Assembly (NCBI RefSeq): GCF_000150275.1
Contig: NW_002060968.1
Location: 554,182-618,181, forward strand
From: Trichoplax adhaerens
Lineage: Eukaryota; Placozoa; Uniplacotomia; Trichoplacea; Trichoplacidae
Direction of reading: 5' to 3'
DNA: 64,000 nt
Positions 51,240 through 62,843 of the stretch are shown here, piece after piece (positions within the stretch are counted from its first letter, which is position 1; each line of letters starts with the position of its first letter). Both the position numbers and the translations under genes were made by a program. Below the pieces are notes generated by a model. It made no database searches and was not told where the DNA came from. It saw nothing but the letters and a program-made list of their open reading frames with translations.

Positions 51240-53095
51240 AAAAGGATTGAAATATGCAAGTAGAGCAGGTTATGTTGAAAATGAAGTATTTTTGATATGA
51301 TCAGGTTTGATGATAGGTTTGCAAATAAAGTCCGACCGAATCGAAGCTTGACTAGCCATTTTTAAAACTGTAGCATGTTTAAGCTTTGCCTTAAGCCTTT
51401 AATAAAAAACGATCAAGAAGAAGAAGAAAAGGGTACATCTTTAATTTGTTGAGGGAACAGTAATCGCAGTTCGAACTATCTACCGTAAAATGTTACATGG
51501 GTAGAAAAGATTGCATTAAGTAGTGACATCTGTAAATTTATGGCAGCCATCTCAGCTAATTATGCATTAGTAAGGTAGTAGCAACTGACGACTGATGGTG
51601 TTACAACGTTATATACTGTATTAGAGTAGAAATATCTATGTTAGGATAATTCTTGTTAGCCTATCTTTATTTAGTTAACTTCTAATTTTGGATATACTGT
51701 GTTTTAATATAGCATTGACTTTTTATGACAGTGACACATATACACATACTGAAATTAATAGTTATAATAGGGAATGCAAATCATCTACTTACAGTTCAAA
51801 TCATTATGATCGTAATTTACTTATGGTAGATTGTAAATTATCATGGAAATGTTCCGTGATAGGACATATCGTAATCTGACTATTCTGTAATAGTCATTAC
51901 ATGTCTATGTTGGTAAATACTGTTGTCTGCATTAAGGGAGCGGTAGCTAAAATTAATATCTAATTCAGTAAATGATTCTAATGTTAATTGTATTAACTAT
52001 GACTTATGAACTATTGAGGAATAGTATATAAATGCAGTATATCGTGAAATAAAGAGAATTCTCAAACTTAGTGTTTAACGTAAAATACGAGGCGTCTAAG
52101 CCTTTTTGTAGTCTGCTAGTAGAGCAAAAGTGTTTGTAATAGTGCAGATATCGTTCCTTGATACGTGGTTCAAGGAATTGACTTATTGATCGTATATTTC
52201 GTTATCTTGTTGCAAAACTGTTTTGTGACAGATGGCTAGAATAGTTCAAAATCCATTCAAGATGCTACCACTGATTTTAATTCCGAACATAGATAGAAAA
52301 ATCGCAGGAGCTTAAAGTGTGATCTCACCTCAAAGTAAACAGCCAGGAGGTGCTGGTCAATTTTATAGCTGTTGTAAAGCGATTATTCTACACTGCGGCA
52401 TTGACTTGATTAATTATCGTAAGTCTACGATAGGATATGATACGATATAAGTGATTGACTATGAGCTTATTGCCATTATTAATATAAATATCTAAGCAGC
52501 TGCTGCTAGGTAATTAATATGGATAATATCAATAGTGAACTCACAATGCAACGTATACTGTACATTAATCATAATCCATTCTGTGCAGAAACAACAGACA
52601 GTAATTAGAAGTTGTTATTATGCAGGCAATTAGATTGTTTTTGATACATGAAGTAGCGAAAAAACTGCTTTTGAAGCTGAGAGATTATTAGCAGAGCTAT
52701 ACAGGGTAGTTTTAAAAGTTATTTTATCCCCAATTTTTCTTTATTTCTAGTTGAAGATTAATTCTTGGATAACAATCGAATAAGCAAAATTTCGCATTTG
52801 ACAAGTATGAAGCTTATTATTGTGAGAAAGTGGCAAAGTATCTGTTAATTTCATCATAGTGTAATCAGCTCTTCGCATAAGCGATAAGGCCGATTAATAA
52901 ATGTATTCTCTGATAAATGCAATAAAAGTAACTAAATCATTTGTTATTGCTGATAGTGGCTTTCAATGCTATAATCTATATTTCATAACCAGATTGCATT
53001 ATCATCTAGTAGCTATCTAAAAGGATAGTAAGCTATGAGCTTACGCGTGGATCATTTTGAAGGCAAGAATTATCATTTTGATAGCCTAACCTCTT
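51240..53095. repeat. Decayed dispersed block, copy 3, split by an LTR
   Basis: 51240-51598 and 52231-53095 match, in order, the sequence that follows PARP copy 1 (about 7120-8440) and partly copy 2 (19480-20065). Landmarks: CGAAGCTTGACTAGCCATTT, AATTTTATAGCTGTTG, ATCATTTGTTATTGCTGATAG, ATTTTGATAGCCTA. No PARP coding precedes it. Confidence 0.65.
51599..52230 (+). mobile_element. Solo LTR, family A, with exact 5-bp target duplication
   Basis: Begins TGTTACAACG, ends TTTTGTGACA; GATGG on both sides (51594-51598 and 52231-52235). The related site at about 19930 reads straight through (GCTGATGGATAG), an empty site. TATA-like AGTATATAAATGC at about 52024. Confidence 0.87.
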
Positions 53096-53403
53096 CGTCA
53101 AGGTTATGATTGATTGTGGGTGATTGTAATATGATCGTCTATAGCTTATCCTGCTAGACTGCTACAAATAGCAAGAAAGTTAGTAGGACTATTTACTTCA
53201 ATTCGCTACAGTGATCAATAAATACTTAGGAAAAACTATGAAGATCACTTTACTCTAAAATGAATTAACTGCTTCGAAATTCACAATTAGTCCATTTTAG
53301 ATACAGGATTGATAATTTTATTCGACTAATCTAATTAGCTTCTGTTCACCTTTAGTATTGACATAGCAATCGTTGAATGTTATTTTGCTACTAATCATGT
53401 AAA

Positions 53404-53666
53404 TGTTACGTTGTTAAATTGCTATATACGCACCACAAGTTTGGTGATAGGGTATAAAAGGAGGAGCAAATGCTCAAGTCTTCAGTTCTTGATTTGTTAG
53501 TAACCGGCTAATCTATTAATAAAACTATACTAAACCTTTAGAACAGTCTTATCCCTGCGTGAGCGCAAGTAGGGTAGGCCTACCGCGCAGTATCTAAGTG
53601 TAAAGAAGCTAGGAATAAGTAATCTATTAGTTTAGGATAGTTGTTCGCAAGTTGAGTTTGTGACAC
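53404..53666 (+). mobile_element. Probable LTR, family C
   Basis: GGGTATAAAAGGAGG at about 53449, AATAAAAC at about 53517 and a GAGTTTGTGACA end at 53655-53666 mirror the layout of the clear LTRs. The start at TGTTACG (53404) is a guess by analogy; no target duplication was found. Confidence 0.5.
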
Positions 53667-55654
53667 GATATATGTGATATCTCTTGATAGAGTAAAACAC
53701 TACTTAAAGTATGCATAGCTTGTCTTAACTGTGGCTATGACCTGGTATTTAAATTAAGTATTAGAAGGCTATTATTGTCGCAGCGTTAGGTTGTAACAGC
53801 CTTGTAATTTATTATTTTAAAAAAAATATCAGCAATTGTTAGATTTATGTCTCTAAAATAACTATTAGTGAGAATTGTAGGAATCTATTATATAAGATAG
53901 TTGGCTGATGGTAGAATGCTTGGTGCAGTTAATTTTTAAGCATGGAGTTTTAATTTATGCTGCTAAATTCATTAAGGTATTTGTTATGATAGAGCTTTAA
54001 GAATTACTGTCGTAGGTCAAACTAACTCATAATAAATGTACTTTAAATTAAGAAAACTGATTTGAATATTATTTTTTACTATTACTGGCTTTTACCTCCA
54101 ATACAAGATTTCTACATTAAGTAAAGTACAATAATTACAGTTTGTGGCAACAGATTTTATTAAACATGACTGATAGCAAACCAAGTTGCTATCAAGTCAC
54201 ACATATTAAATGTGTTCAGTTTTGCCTGTAATAAATAATTTTTGTACTTAATATACTAATGATTTGGTCTGATTTGGTCTTTTTAGGTATGTTTGATAGC
54301 AAAACATAATGTATACAAGTCATGCTTATAAGTTAAAAATTGCAAGAACTTCCCGCAAATTAAAAGCTTACTCATCGTAGGTACCATAACATCAGCTCTT
54401 TGTACGAATGGATTCATTGCTCTTATAGTTTGAATAAGTGCAAGTACGGTCAGCTATTGAAAAATATTTCTATCCGCTTTAGAATTAATTTATGTTTGTT
54501 TGCAAGCCAGCAGAATAGTATAGAGCTTTTGTATATAAATTTAATCATAATTGAACTGCTCAAACTAAAAGCATTCCACGCCTACTATTTTCTTATATCA
54601 TATGTTAAAGGCATTCCATAGTTACTATTGAGAGTCTAGATAATAGCAAATTAAATAGAAAACCTGTCGATTGTCTAAATTCCGAATTAATGTTGCTCTA
54701 ACCGAATAATACTTGTAATTATTAAAACAATATCTCTCTATTACTAAGTAGTTTAGCCTAGTCAACATTAAAGCAAAGCAGAACATGACTGTACTCGTCC
54801 AGTGATTGTAATGTTGTTGACATTATTGTTTCGTTGATTTTATATAAAAGTTGCACGTGTTTTGCAAACTATTACATTTCAAATTTAGGTAGAAAAATAA
54901 CAAAATGTATCAGATTGTCATTTCTAATTTCAGATTGCACCAGTGAGGCTTACTAATAAGAAGTAGTTTAAATTAGCAGTAGCTCAAGATTTCTCGGATC
55001 TGCCCTAGTAAAGTACAGCTTTTACAAATTCTATCCTACGAGTACTGCTATAGATACGAATTCCACGCAATACTGTGTGACTACTCCTACGTGAAGCTAA
55101 GTAATTGCAAACTATCGGCTTACGAGAACTCTTATTACAGTTATTTTGGCAGCAATTGTTGTAAAGACCTACTTTGGATTAGCTCTCGCTAGGATCTCCG
55201 GTTAGTAAATACAATTACCTCAATAAAATCAATTACTTTTGCTATTCATTCATCATTAGCCGTACTTAACACAACAAGTTAGCCATGGCAGATATAAACA
55301 ATTGTTTAACACAGTAAATTGCTAAATCATATAGTCCTAATTACAGTTGTCTGCTTACTATTACTTGGTACAAGAAATTAATAGAACATTATTTCGCTAC
55401 CATACGGCAATGTTTGATTCCCTATCCATTCCATGATTAAACCATAGTCAAATTAGAGTTACAACCTAATTTACCTTGTGTTTTAGAATTTTGCTATCTT
55501 ATATAAAGCTAAAATATTCCATTAATGATGATTTCTATAGTTCGCTTTGTTATAATCGGTTACTTAGTCATACCTATTGCTGAAAGTGATTGCTTGAAAA
55601 GTACCTTCGGCGTAATATCTTTGTGATTTTTATAACATTAATAGCTACTGGATT
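53667..55654. other. Intergenic DNA; no gene seen
   Basis: AT-rich. A 73-codon + frame at 54400-54621 has no recognisable motif. 54960-55220 is less AT-rich but unassigned. Confidence 0.35.
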
Positions 55655-56021
55655 TGACACCTCGTTTGAAGATATTCAATTACAGATGATACTATATATA
55701 TATATATAATTCTGTGTATGGACATACTGTAGTCCAACTACCTAGAATCGCTCAGTACATGTCTAAGATTATGAATAATTTCTGTATTAATTTAGTTATC
55801 CAATATGAACTAAACTGCTATCACTCATGCGTAATAACTGCTGCCGAAGGGTGTTTAAGCCCAGCAGATAACTGAATAACAGGATAATGCTATAGTTAGT
55901 TAGCGTAGAAGCAAAGGCGTCTAAATTCTTTTGAGGTGGTTAAGGGATACTCAATCCCGAAAATATTGTAATTTAGAGAGTTATTTTACGTTACCTTTCT
56001 CACGAAGCTGGTTTGTGAAAT
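55655..56021 (+). mobile_element. Diverged solo LTR, family B, just upstream of PARP copy 3
   Basis: Shares with 20066-20507 the runs ATGGACATA.TGTAGTCC, GGCGTCTAAATTCTTTTGAG, GGGATACT.AATCCCG and CACGAAGCTGGTTTG. Possible target duplication GGATT / GAATT, imperfect. It ends about 280 bases before the PARP copy 3 start codon and could carry promoter elements into that gene (inference). An (AT)n run sits at about 55694-55708. Confidence 0.7.
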
Positions 56022-56299
56022 GAATTAATAGCTAAAATAAATAATAGTGATAATTCATTAAGAAAAGATAAGGTTTTACCACGTCCTAGTACTTAATTAG
56101 TTTCAAACATCGAGTCTCAAAAATCGTCAAATGCTTACGGATAGATGTATGCTAGATTCAGTTTTCAACACTTTAAAAATATTAAATTTATGTTACTGCT
56201 ATTTTACTTCTTTAAAAGAAAAATGCTATCTATGATGTAAGTTGTACAGAATATCTGGTTCAAATATTAAGTTTTACTGACTTCTAGGGAATACAAAAC

Positions 56300-59200
56300 A
56301 TGAAAAGAAAACAAGCTTTACAGAAAAACCCTGATAAGGCTAAAACAGTGAAAAGCTCACAAAGTGCGGATAGCAAATATGAGGAATATGAGGTGAGAAC
56401 GAATCTCAATCAACTACTAAAATTAAATGAGCTAAATTAAAATCACCTTATTAACTTTATTTACACCAATATACGACTTCTTTCATATTGTAAATCTTTT
56501 AAAAAATTGCAAACTGAGCTAGGAGCAAATGATGTTGTTATGGGAAACAAGAAATAAAATAGGGAGTGAATGCACTGAGGAAATGCTTAGAGTGATGCAA
56601 TCTCGAAATAATCGTCCAGAGCTATCTGGAAATGGAGTGAGTTTGAAATGAGCATGAATTAAAAGTTAACGATATGCCGCTATATTATTCACTTAAATTG
56701 GATTGCATTTTATGACCTGATCAATAAATATTGATGTTGAAATAGAACTTGGAAAGTTGTGCTGATGGTATCTTATTCGGAGCATTTAAGCCCTGTCCAA
56801 TCTGCCATCAGTCAGAAATCCGTTTCAGGTAATTAAAATGCTTTGAACCAGCGTATCGAGAAGTTTACTACAGAAGCAGAACTTCATAAGAAAGCATTGA
56901 TGCCAATACCCTACAAAAAGCAGCTTGATTTATCTAAGAGATTTTAAGCTAAATTTTTAAATAGTATGTACTAGTAATATATTTTGACATAGGTTTGAGT
57001 TAAAGATTGCTTCATTATGAATAGATTGTTAAACTAAAATTAAAAATTTAATATTAGCAAAAAATCCCGTTGCTACAAGTGCTATAGTTTTATGGGAGGT
57101 AAGGTATGCGAATATGTAACAGATAAAGCTGAAAGAACTGCCTGGACAATTCCTGAAGAATTTAAGGCAATATCTCCATTTCTGTGAGTAGACGTCGTGA
57201 ATCGCATGACATTAACTATGCTTTACAAATAAACTTATTCCTCCATTTTCAATGCCTTTTAGATATTCATCTATACCCTTCTTCTGTATTTAAGTACTAG
57301 TAAATCAATTGATGATATGAAGATATCTTTAACTTTTGTACTTTCCTATCAGTGCATGTTTCTGATACTAATTTGTTACATGCAGAGCAAGTTATAGTTA
57401 CATTCCTCGTGATCGAGTTTACTGCTGGGCTGACACATATAGTCCTCTTCCTGATGAATTGAGATGGCCTACGGTGTGCAGGTATGACAATAACCAAGTA
57501 TTAAAGAATATATAAAAATATATATATATACAATGTTTATATGAGATTTCAACAACTACTATCTATATAGACACCATTAAATTTAATTCCACGTATTTTT
57601 ACTATTTTTATCAAGTTTTCAGTTATAATTAATTAAAATCTAATTTTAATGACGGTAACTGCTGCCTTATTAAATGTACTGTAATGATTTGATTATCTTA
57701 TTTCAGATCTGATATTTTAAAGATAAGACCATTAGGCAGTATACGTATTACAGCTATCGGCAAGCTTAAAAACAATAATGTAAGTCAATTTGAAAGCTAG
57801 ATTCAATTTTCTTCATTTATGAGTACGTATTTGAGTCTCCTGCAAAGCCAAATGTTATGGTCTTACTTGATGCTAAGGGTAACATTAAGAAGAAAATAAG
57901 TAACTTAGGTGGCATATTTCGCGATCAGATCTCCAAATATATCGATTTATGCATCAGTAACTCAGGTTATCAGAAATATCACTTAATTTATTACCTTTAC
58001 ATTAGTAGCATCAGGTGTTTGCAATTGGAATCTATCTAAGCTGTAATTATATTTTGCATTCAGAATCACTTAGTAAAGCTGAAAAACAGAAAATTGATAG
58101 TCTGGCTTTGCCTGTTGTTTCGGATAAGTTCCTTGAATTTATTAATGACATCAATTTCGATGAGGCTATGATAAAATATGCTATTAGCAATTGCACAATC
58201 GATAAGGTTAGTTGTATTAGAATGAATAAAATCATAGATTACGTTTAATTTTCGCTTAATTTGCCTGTAACCAGATATACTTATAATATATGAGTATGTC
58301 TAATAATCGAATTCGATACTGTATTTATTTTAGATTGCAAGTATTAAAAACAGGAGACAAGGTAAGTTGAATTATTAGCTATTGATTCACTTCTGGTATT
58401 GTTGTCAACTGATACTAATCATGAAATTAATTTTAATTTCTTATAATTACTAATAATATTTGTAGGATACTATTCAACAAGTATTATTGATTTACGCAAA
58501 AACAGCAAAGCGGTTGTAGATCCTTACTCTGGTATTTATATTATAAATGCATAACTAATCACTTGGCCTAAGTACATCTGTTAGAGCTTCTGGTAGAAAT
58601 GGCTCTGTATAAAATAATTGTGGCATTTAATAAATTGCTTAGTGAGAAAAAATAATTAGCAAATCAAATTTTATCTAGAATTTAAAAGTTTATATTTAAT
58701 ATTTGATAGGCTTGCAAGATGACTATCATGTTATTGAAGATTCAAATGGTATTGTTTACAGCGTAGTGCTTGAAAAGACGCCTTGCGAATTTCTTAAATT
58801 ACAGGCACTAAAGCATAATCAATTGAATCAGTTAGTTTATTTTTTGTATGATCATATACAAATTATATTAGCTGATTATTGCTACACTTTGTATTTGTAG
58901 ATAAATTGCTTTAATTTGATAAAACGGAATTTGTTACATATTATATAGCTGTTGCTTTGTTCGGATTAAAGATTATGTGGCTGGCATTGGAGAAATAAGA
59001 ATTGAAATTGAAGTTAGAAAACAATTTTCTTTTACTTAACAGTGACCAAATATAATACGATTGTAATCATTGTGCTCATTTGCGGAATAAATTACATAGA
59101 GCTTTATGTATTAGTATGTTTATGTTTCCTCGCTAATCATTTTTTAGGATGGCCTTACCGAAATAGAAGCCAAGATGGCTTTAGATGCTAAGTACTTTCA

Positions 59201-62200
59201 GAAAACAGGTTTGTACGAATAGCATATTATCACTGTCTCTTAAACAGTTTAGGTTTATTCAATACTAAGTTATTCTTTTCATAGGTTATTCATTTATAAA
59301 TGGGATACAAAGTAAGCGCAAGGCGCAAAAGCTTTATTATCCTATTGGTACTGCGTACATTCCAGATGAGGTCTATAATTCATTTATTATTTTAGGCAAT
59401 CGTGCAGCCGTAAATAGCGCTTTTTACTTATAGATTTTTTATTATACTAATTTTTCCCCTTGAAAAATTATTGGTCGCTGATAATTAGGATAAAGAAGCG
59501 ATTAAATTAGATAGTATAATATCCGAGGCGCAAACTAGTAAACTATCATATGAGATTCAGAAGTTACTGAAATTAATTTTTAACGTTAAGTCCATTGCAG
59601 CAATAGCCATGGAATATCAGGTATCAGCTATTACCTAAGATGCAAATTAACGGCTCTTATTAAAGTAACATAGACTATATTAGATAATCTAATAGCTATA
59701 TGTGATATATACCAATCACGAAATTCCAAATTTTAGAAAAATAAGGGCTTTATTGAATCTTATACAAAGATTAACTACACACAGCTCTACTCTAGCCGAA
59801 TACTACTACTAAAGACTTCTATAAGGAACTAACAGAATAATCTAAAGTTGCATGCTTTTATATTTTTCGTAGCATTCGCAGCTACAGTCCGCGTGGCAAC
59901 CTTTTACCTTATATTATACATAGTTAAATTAGTCTTAGTAACACTATTCTACTGCGGACCATCATTAATCCAATATGGATACGGCTACAGTACTTATGTA
60001 GACATTATTCACTCCAGCCAAAGTACAATGAATTAACCTTATTCTAATATAAGATTTACTGTTCTATTTTTACCTATAGCCTTATTAGTAACTCAACACC
60101 TTACTGCATATAGTCATCTGAACTCTAGCATAGAGTCTCTACCACTACAGTCTATAGTTATAGCTACCAAATATCTCTTAGGATAAATATTTACCGTACA
60201 TTATACTAAATATGGCTAACAGTCTACAATTACAATGCTAAGTTACATTACACTATATTCATAGATTGATGTAGCGAAATTACCGTTAAAAAATCTCACG
60301 GCTGATAGGATTACAAAGGCAATGCAAATTCTTCATCAGCTCGATGCGGTTAGTTTGTTATAAAAAATTTTTTGTTTAAATTATCTAATCTCAATATTTG
60401 ATTACGAAATGAAATTGTTATTAGCTGCAAAGTCAAATAGACCGTGCTACAGAATAATTTGCTAAGCAACATAGATATAATAAATACAATAATTAAGCAA
60501 TTTATTTTGTTACTTAGCTTTCAAATAAGAGAGGTTTGAAAGATCGAGAAAGACTAGACAAGGTCACGAAATTGAAGCAGAAGTTTAGTAGTATTCTTCC
60601 GAAGGAATTATCAATTGACGGTCATCGCTGGTTTGATGATGTATTTCGCGTAAATGTAAATTATTAAGCTAATTTTGAAAATTAAATCTATTATACTTTA
60701 TTATCTAACAGAATAAAATTTTATTTTACAAGCACATTAAATAACGAGTTTAGTAGCATGTCTTCTGAATCTTATACATTATTTCCGTAGAACATTAAGT
60801 ATACTTTTGAGCATATTTCCGACATCCCAGTGGCTTATAATCTGATCAAAAGTATTGAAAATGTTAAAAAAGACCCTATATACAAATTATACCAGAGCTT
60901 AAAGACAGAACTTGAAGTATGGCGTATAAATTTAAGCATAGAAAATTTAATGCTTTACGTTAATAATAATATCGTATTAAAATTAAAATGCTACATCATG
61001 TAATGGAAACTCTTTAGCTTGTAGAAAAAGAAAGTGAAGAATTCAATATGATTTGTGAATATGGTAGCAAAACTTGTGAATCACCTAGAGAAGAGTATTA
61101 TAAATTAAAGATAGAAGAGGTTTATAGATAATAATGTGATTTATGAACTTGAGTTGTAGATATAGATAATTAAGAACCTTAAACTATACGAGTGAATAAT
61201 TGCAGTATGTACAATTCAATACGCAGATATATAAGATCAAGAATCATAAAAGTCACAAAACATACGAAAAATTTTGCGGGTTGGGTAATCGAATGCTTTT
61301 ATGGAATGGAAATCGCTTAATTAATTATGGTCGAATATTCAAGCAAGGAATACAACCTATGGCAACATTCGGCTACCTAGGCGTGAGTATAAGGCTTAGG
61401 ATTTAAATTCAACTGTATGTGATATTAAATATTAATTACAGCATATAGAACAGTGCTGCACCTTACTACAACAGAGCTATAGATTTGATTTAAGAATTAA
61501 CTATTATACCAAAGTGGCTTATTTATGATTCGAACTTGTGATAAAACAAATTCACAAAATCTTTATACGAAACAATCCATAATGTAGTCAATACATATTT
61601 CAATTTACAAACTGCAAGATCAGTAGTAGTCAGAAAATCATTTATTGAAATTTTCTAACCGAATCCCTAGATTCTAAATTAATAACTAACGCTGACATAG
61701 TAAATAGACAATTTCTATTCTTTCGTAATAAATGCAACGAATTAAATAGCTTTAAAAAGATAACAGATAGTTGCGGTATTGATATCAAGTTGATTATTAG
61801 TAGTTGAAGTTACTATCGATGTCTTCAAAAATTTTCTACAACAGTCAAAAATTGTTACAGCTGGCTACTTTAAATATAGCATGCTAATTGAATATAAATA
61901 TTTCTATGTAGAGGAAAAGTTGTGATTATGGAAAAGGAGTTTATTTTTCAGGTAAGTAGATTGATATATTCTATTTCTATAACATTGATTTTTAGAAAAT
62001 TTTTTAGAAAATTGCATTTTAATCCAAAGATAATTTTATTTTCTTAATATACAGATATGATGTGGAAAGTAAGGAAACCGTAATTTATATCAACTAGAAA
62101 TATTTATATTCCTTCATTTCTTTATGATAAATTTAAATATATACTGTAGATTTAATAATGTAATGATACTCAACATTAATATTGATAGGCCGCTCTAGAT

Positions 62201-62843
62201 TGTGAAGCTACTTTTACGAATTCTACCGGATTACTATTACTATGTGAAGTCGCACTCGGTAGAACGTATGTCTATCAATAGCACTCATAGCTGATCACAT
62301 CATAATTATACCTATTTGCTCTACTAACAATATCAAATTTAAAAATAATTTAATAAATTAAACTGCTGTTACCGCCATTACTCTTGTTCTTTGTTACTAT
62401 TAGCTCAGAAAATCCGTCTGACGTTAGTAAACCACGCTCAACTGCTGATAGCGTCAAATGTAAGTTATATACATTAAGCAAAGATTAACCTGAATAAATT
62501 TCCTAAATTGCGCTATGGGCTGAAATTAATAAGTTAAATTATTTGTGTATTGCAGCTACAAGTCCGATAGGACCAGATCCGTCTGGAAATATAACGCTTG
62601 AAAATGACGTAATTGTACCGATAGGAGATATTAACAAAGCTGAATACTTTGGGGAAACAAATCAGTATCCTGACACACTTTAATTAATTTACGTAATAGA
62701 TAAAAGACAATTATTATGCATTACAAATTGTCATTTTCCTTGATGATATTATTAATAGATATGTAGTATACAATCCTGGCCAAGTAAAGCTCAATTATGT
62801 TGTACAAGTAAAATTCGATTGGGTCGATATTTTAGAAGATTGA
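56300..62843 (+). CDS. PARP1-like protein copy 3, complete 26-exon gene, about 784 aa; predicted catalytically dead
   Basis: Exons: 56300-56392, 56523-56636, 56746-56828, 57058-57183, 57386-57481, 57707-57779, 57878-57965, 58064-58206, 58334-58361, 58466-58531, 58710-58830, 58949-59012, 59148-59208, 59285-59370, 59489-59620, 60265-60348, 60518-60649, 60791-60916, 61018-61119, 61227-61382, 61912-61951, 62055-62068, 62189-62265, 62404-62459, 62556-62664, 62759-62843 (TGA). Nearly all exon lengths and phases equal those of copy 2, although the protein is far more divergent, so this is an older paralogue. PADR1/Zn3 keeps CPIC and later Cys; the BRCT, helical and ART domains are clear (LLWNGNR, GKGVYFS, GLLLLCEVALG). 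The His position is Asn (61305-61307), Glu is Gln (62663-62664/62759), Tyr is kept. The SANYC stretch reads AALDC, as in copies 1 and 2. The exon 20/21 border differs (phase 0 instead of 1) and is the least certain join. Same inferred role as copies 1 and 2. Confidence 0.89.
59621..60264. other. Enlarged intron 15 of PARP copy 3
   Basis: The matching intron in copies 1 and 2 is 98 bases; here it is 644. The extra DNA has no coding frame of note and no match elsewhere in the window. CTATATT occurs near both edges (about 59670 and 60252), compatible with an insertion but not proof of one. Confidence 0.45.
62055..62068 (+). other. 14-nt microexon of PARP copy 3
   Basis: ATATGATGTGGAAA between TACAG and GTAAGG encodes D-M-M-W-K at the same position. 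Here the upstream exon cannot read through its donor because an in-frame TAG follows, so a short exon is required. The conserved length in a diverged paralogue supports the model in the other two copies. Confidence 0.87.

Noticed and set aside
57297-57497. 66-codon - frame with CSACNKLVSETC
   Set aside because: Antisense to PARP exon 5 of copy 3 and its intron; a shadow frame.
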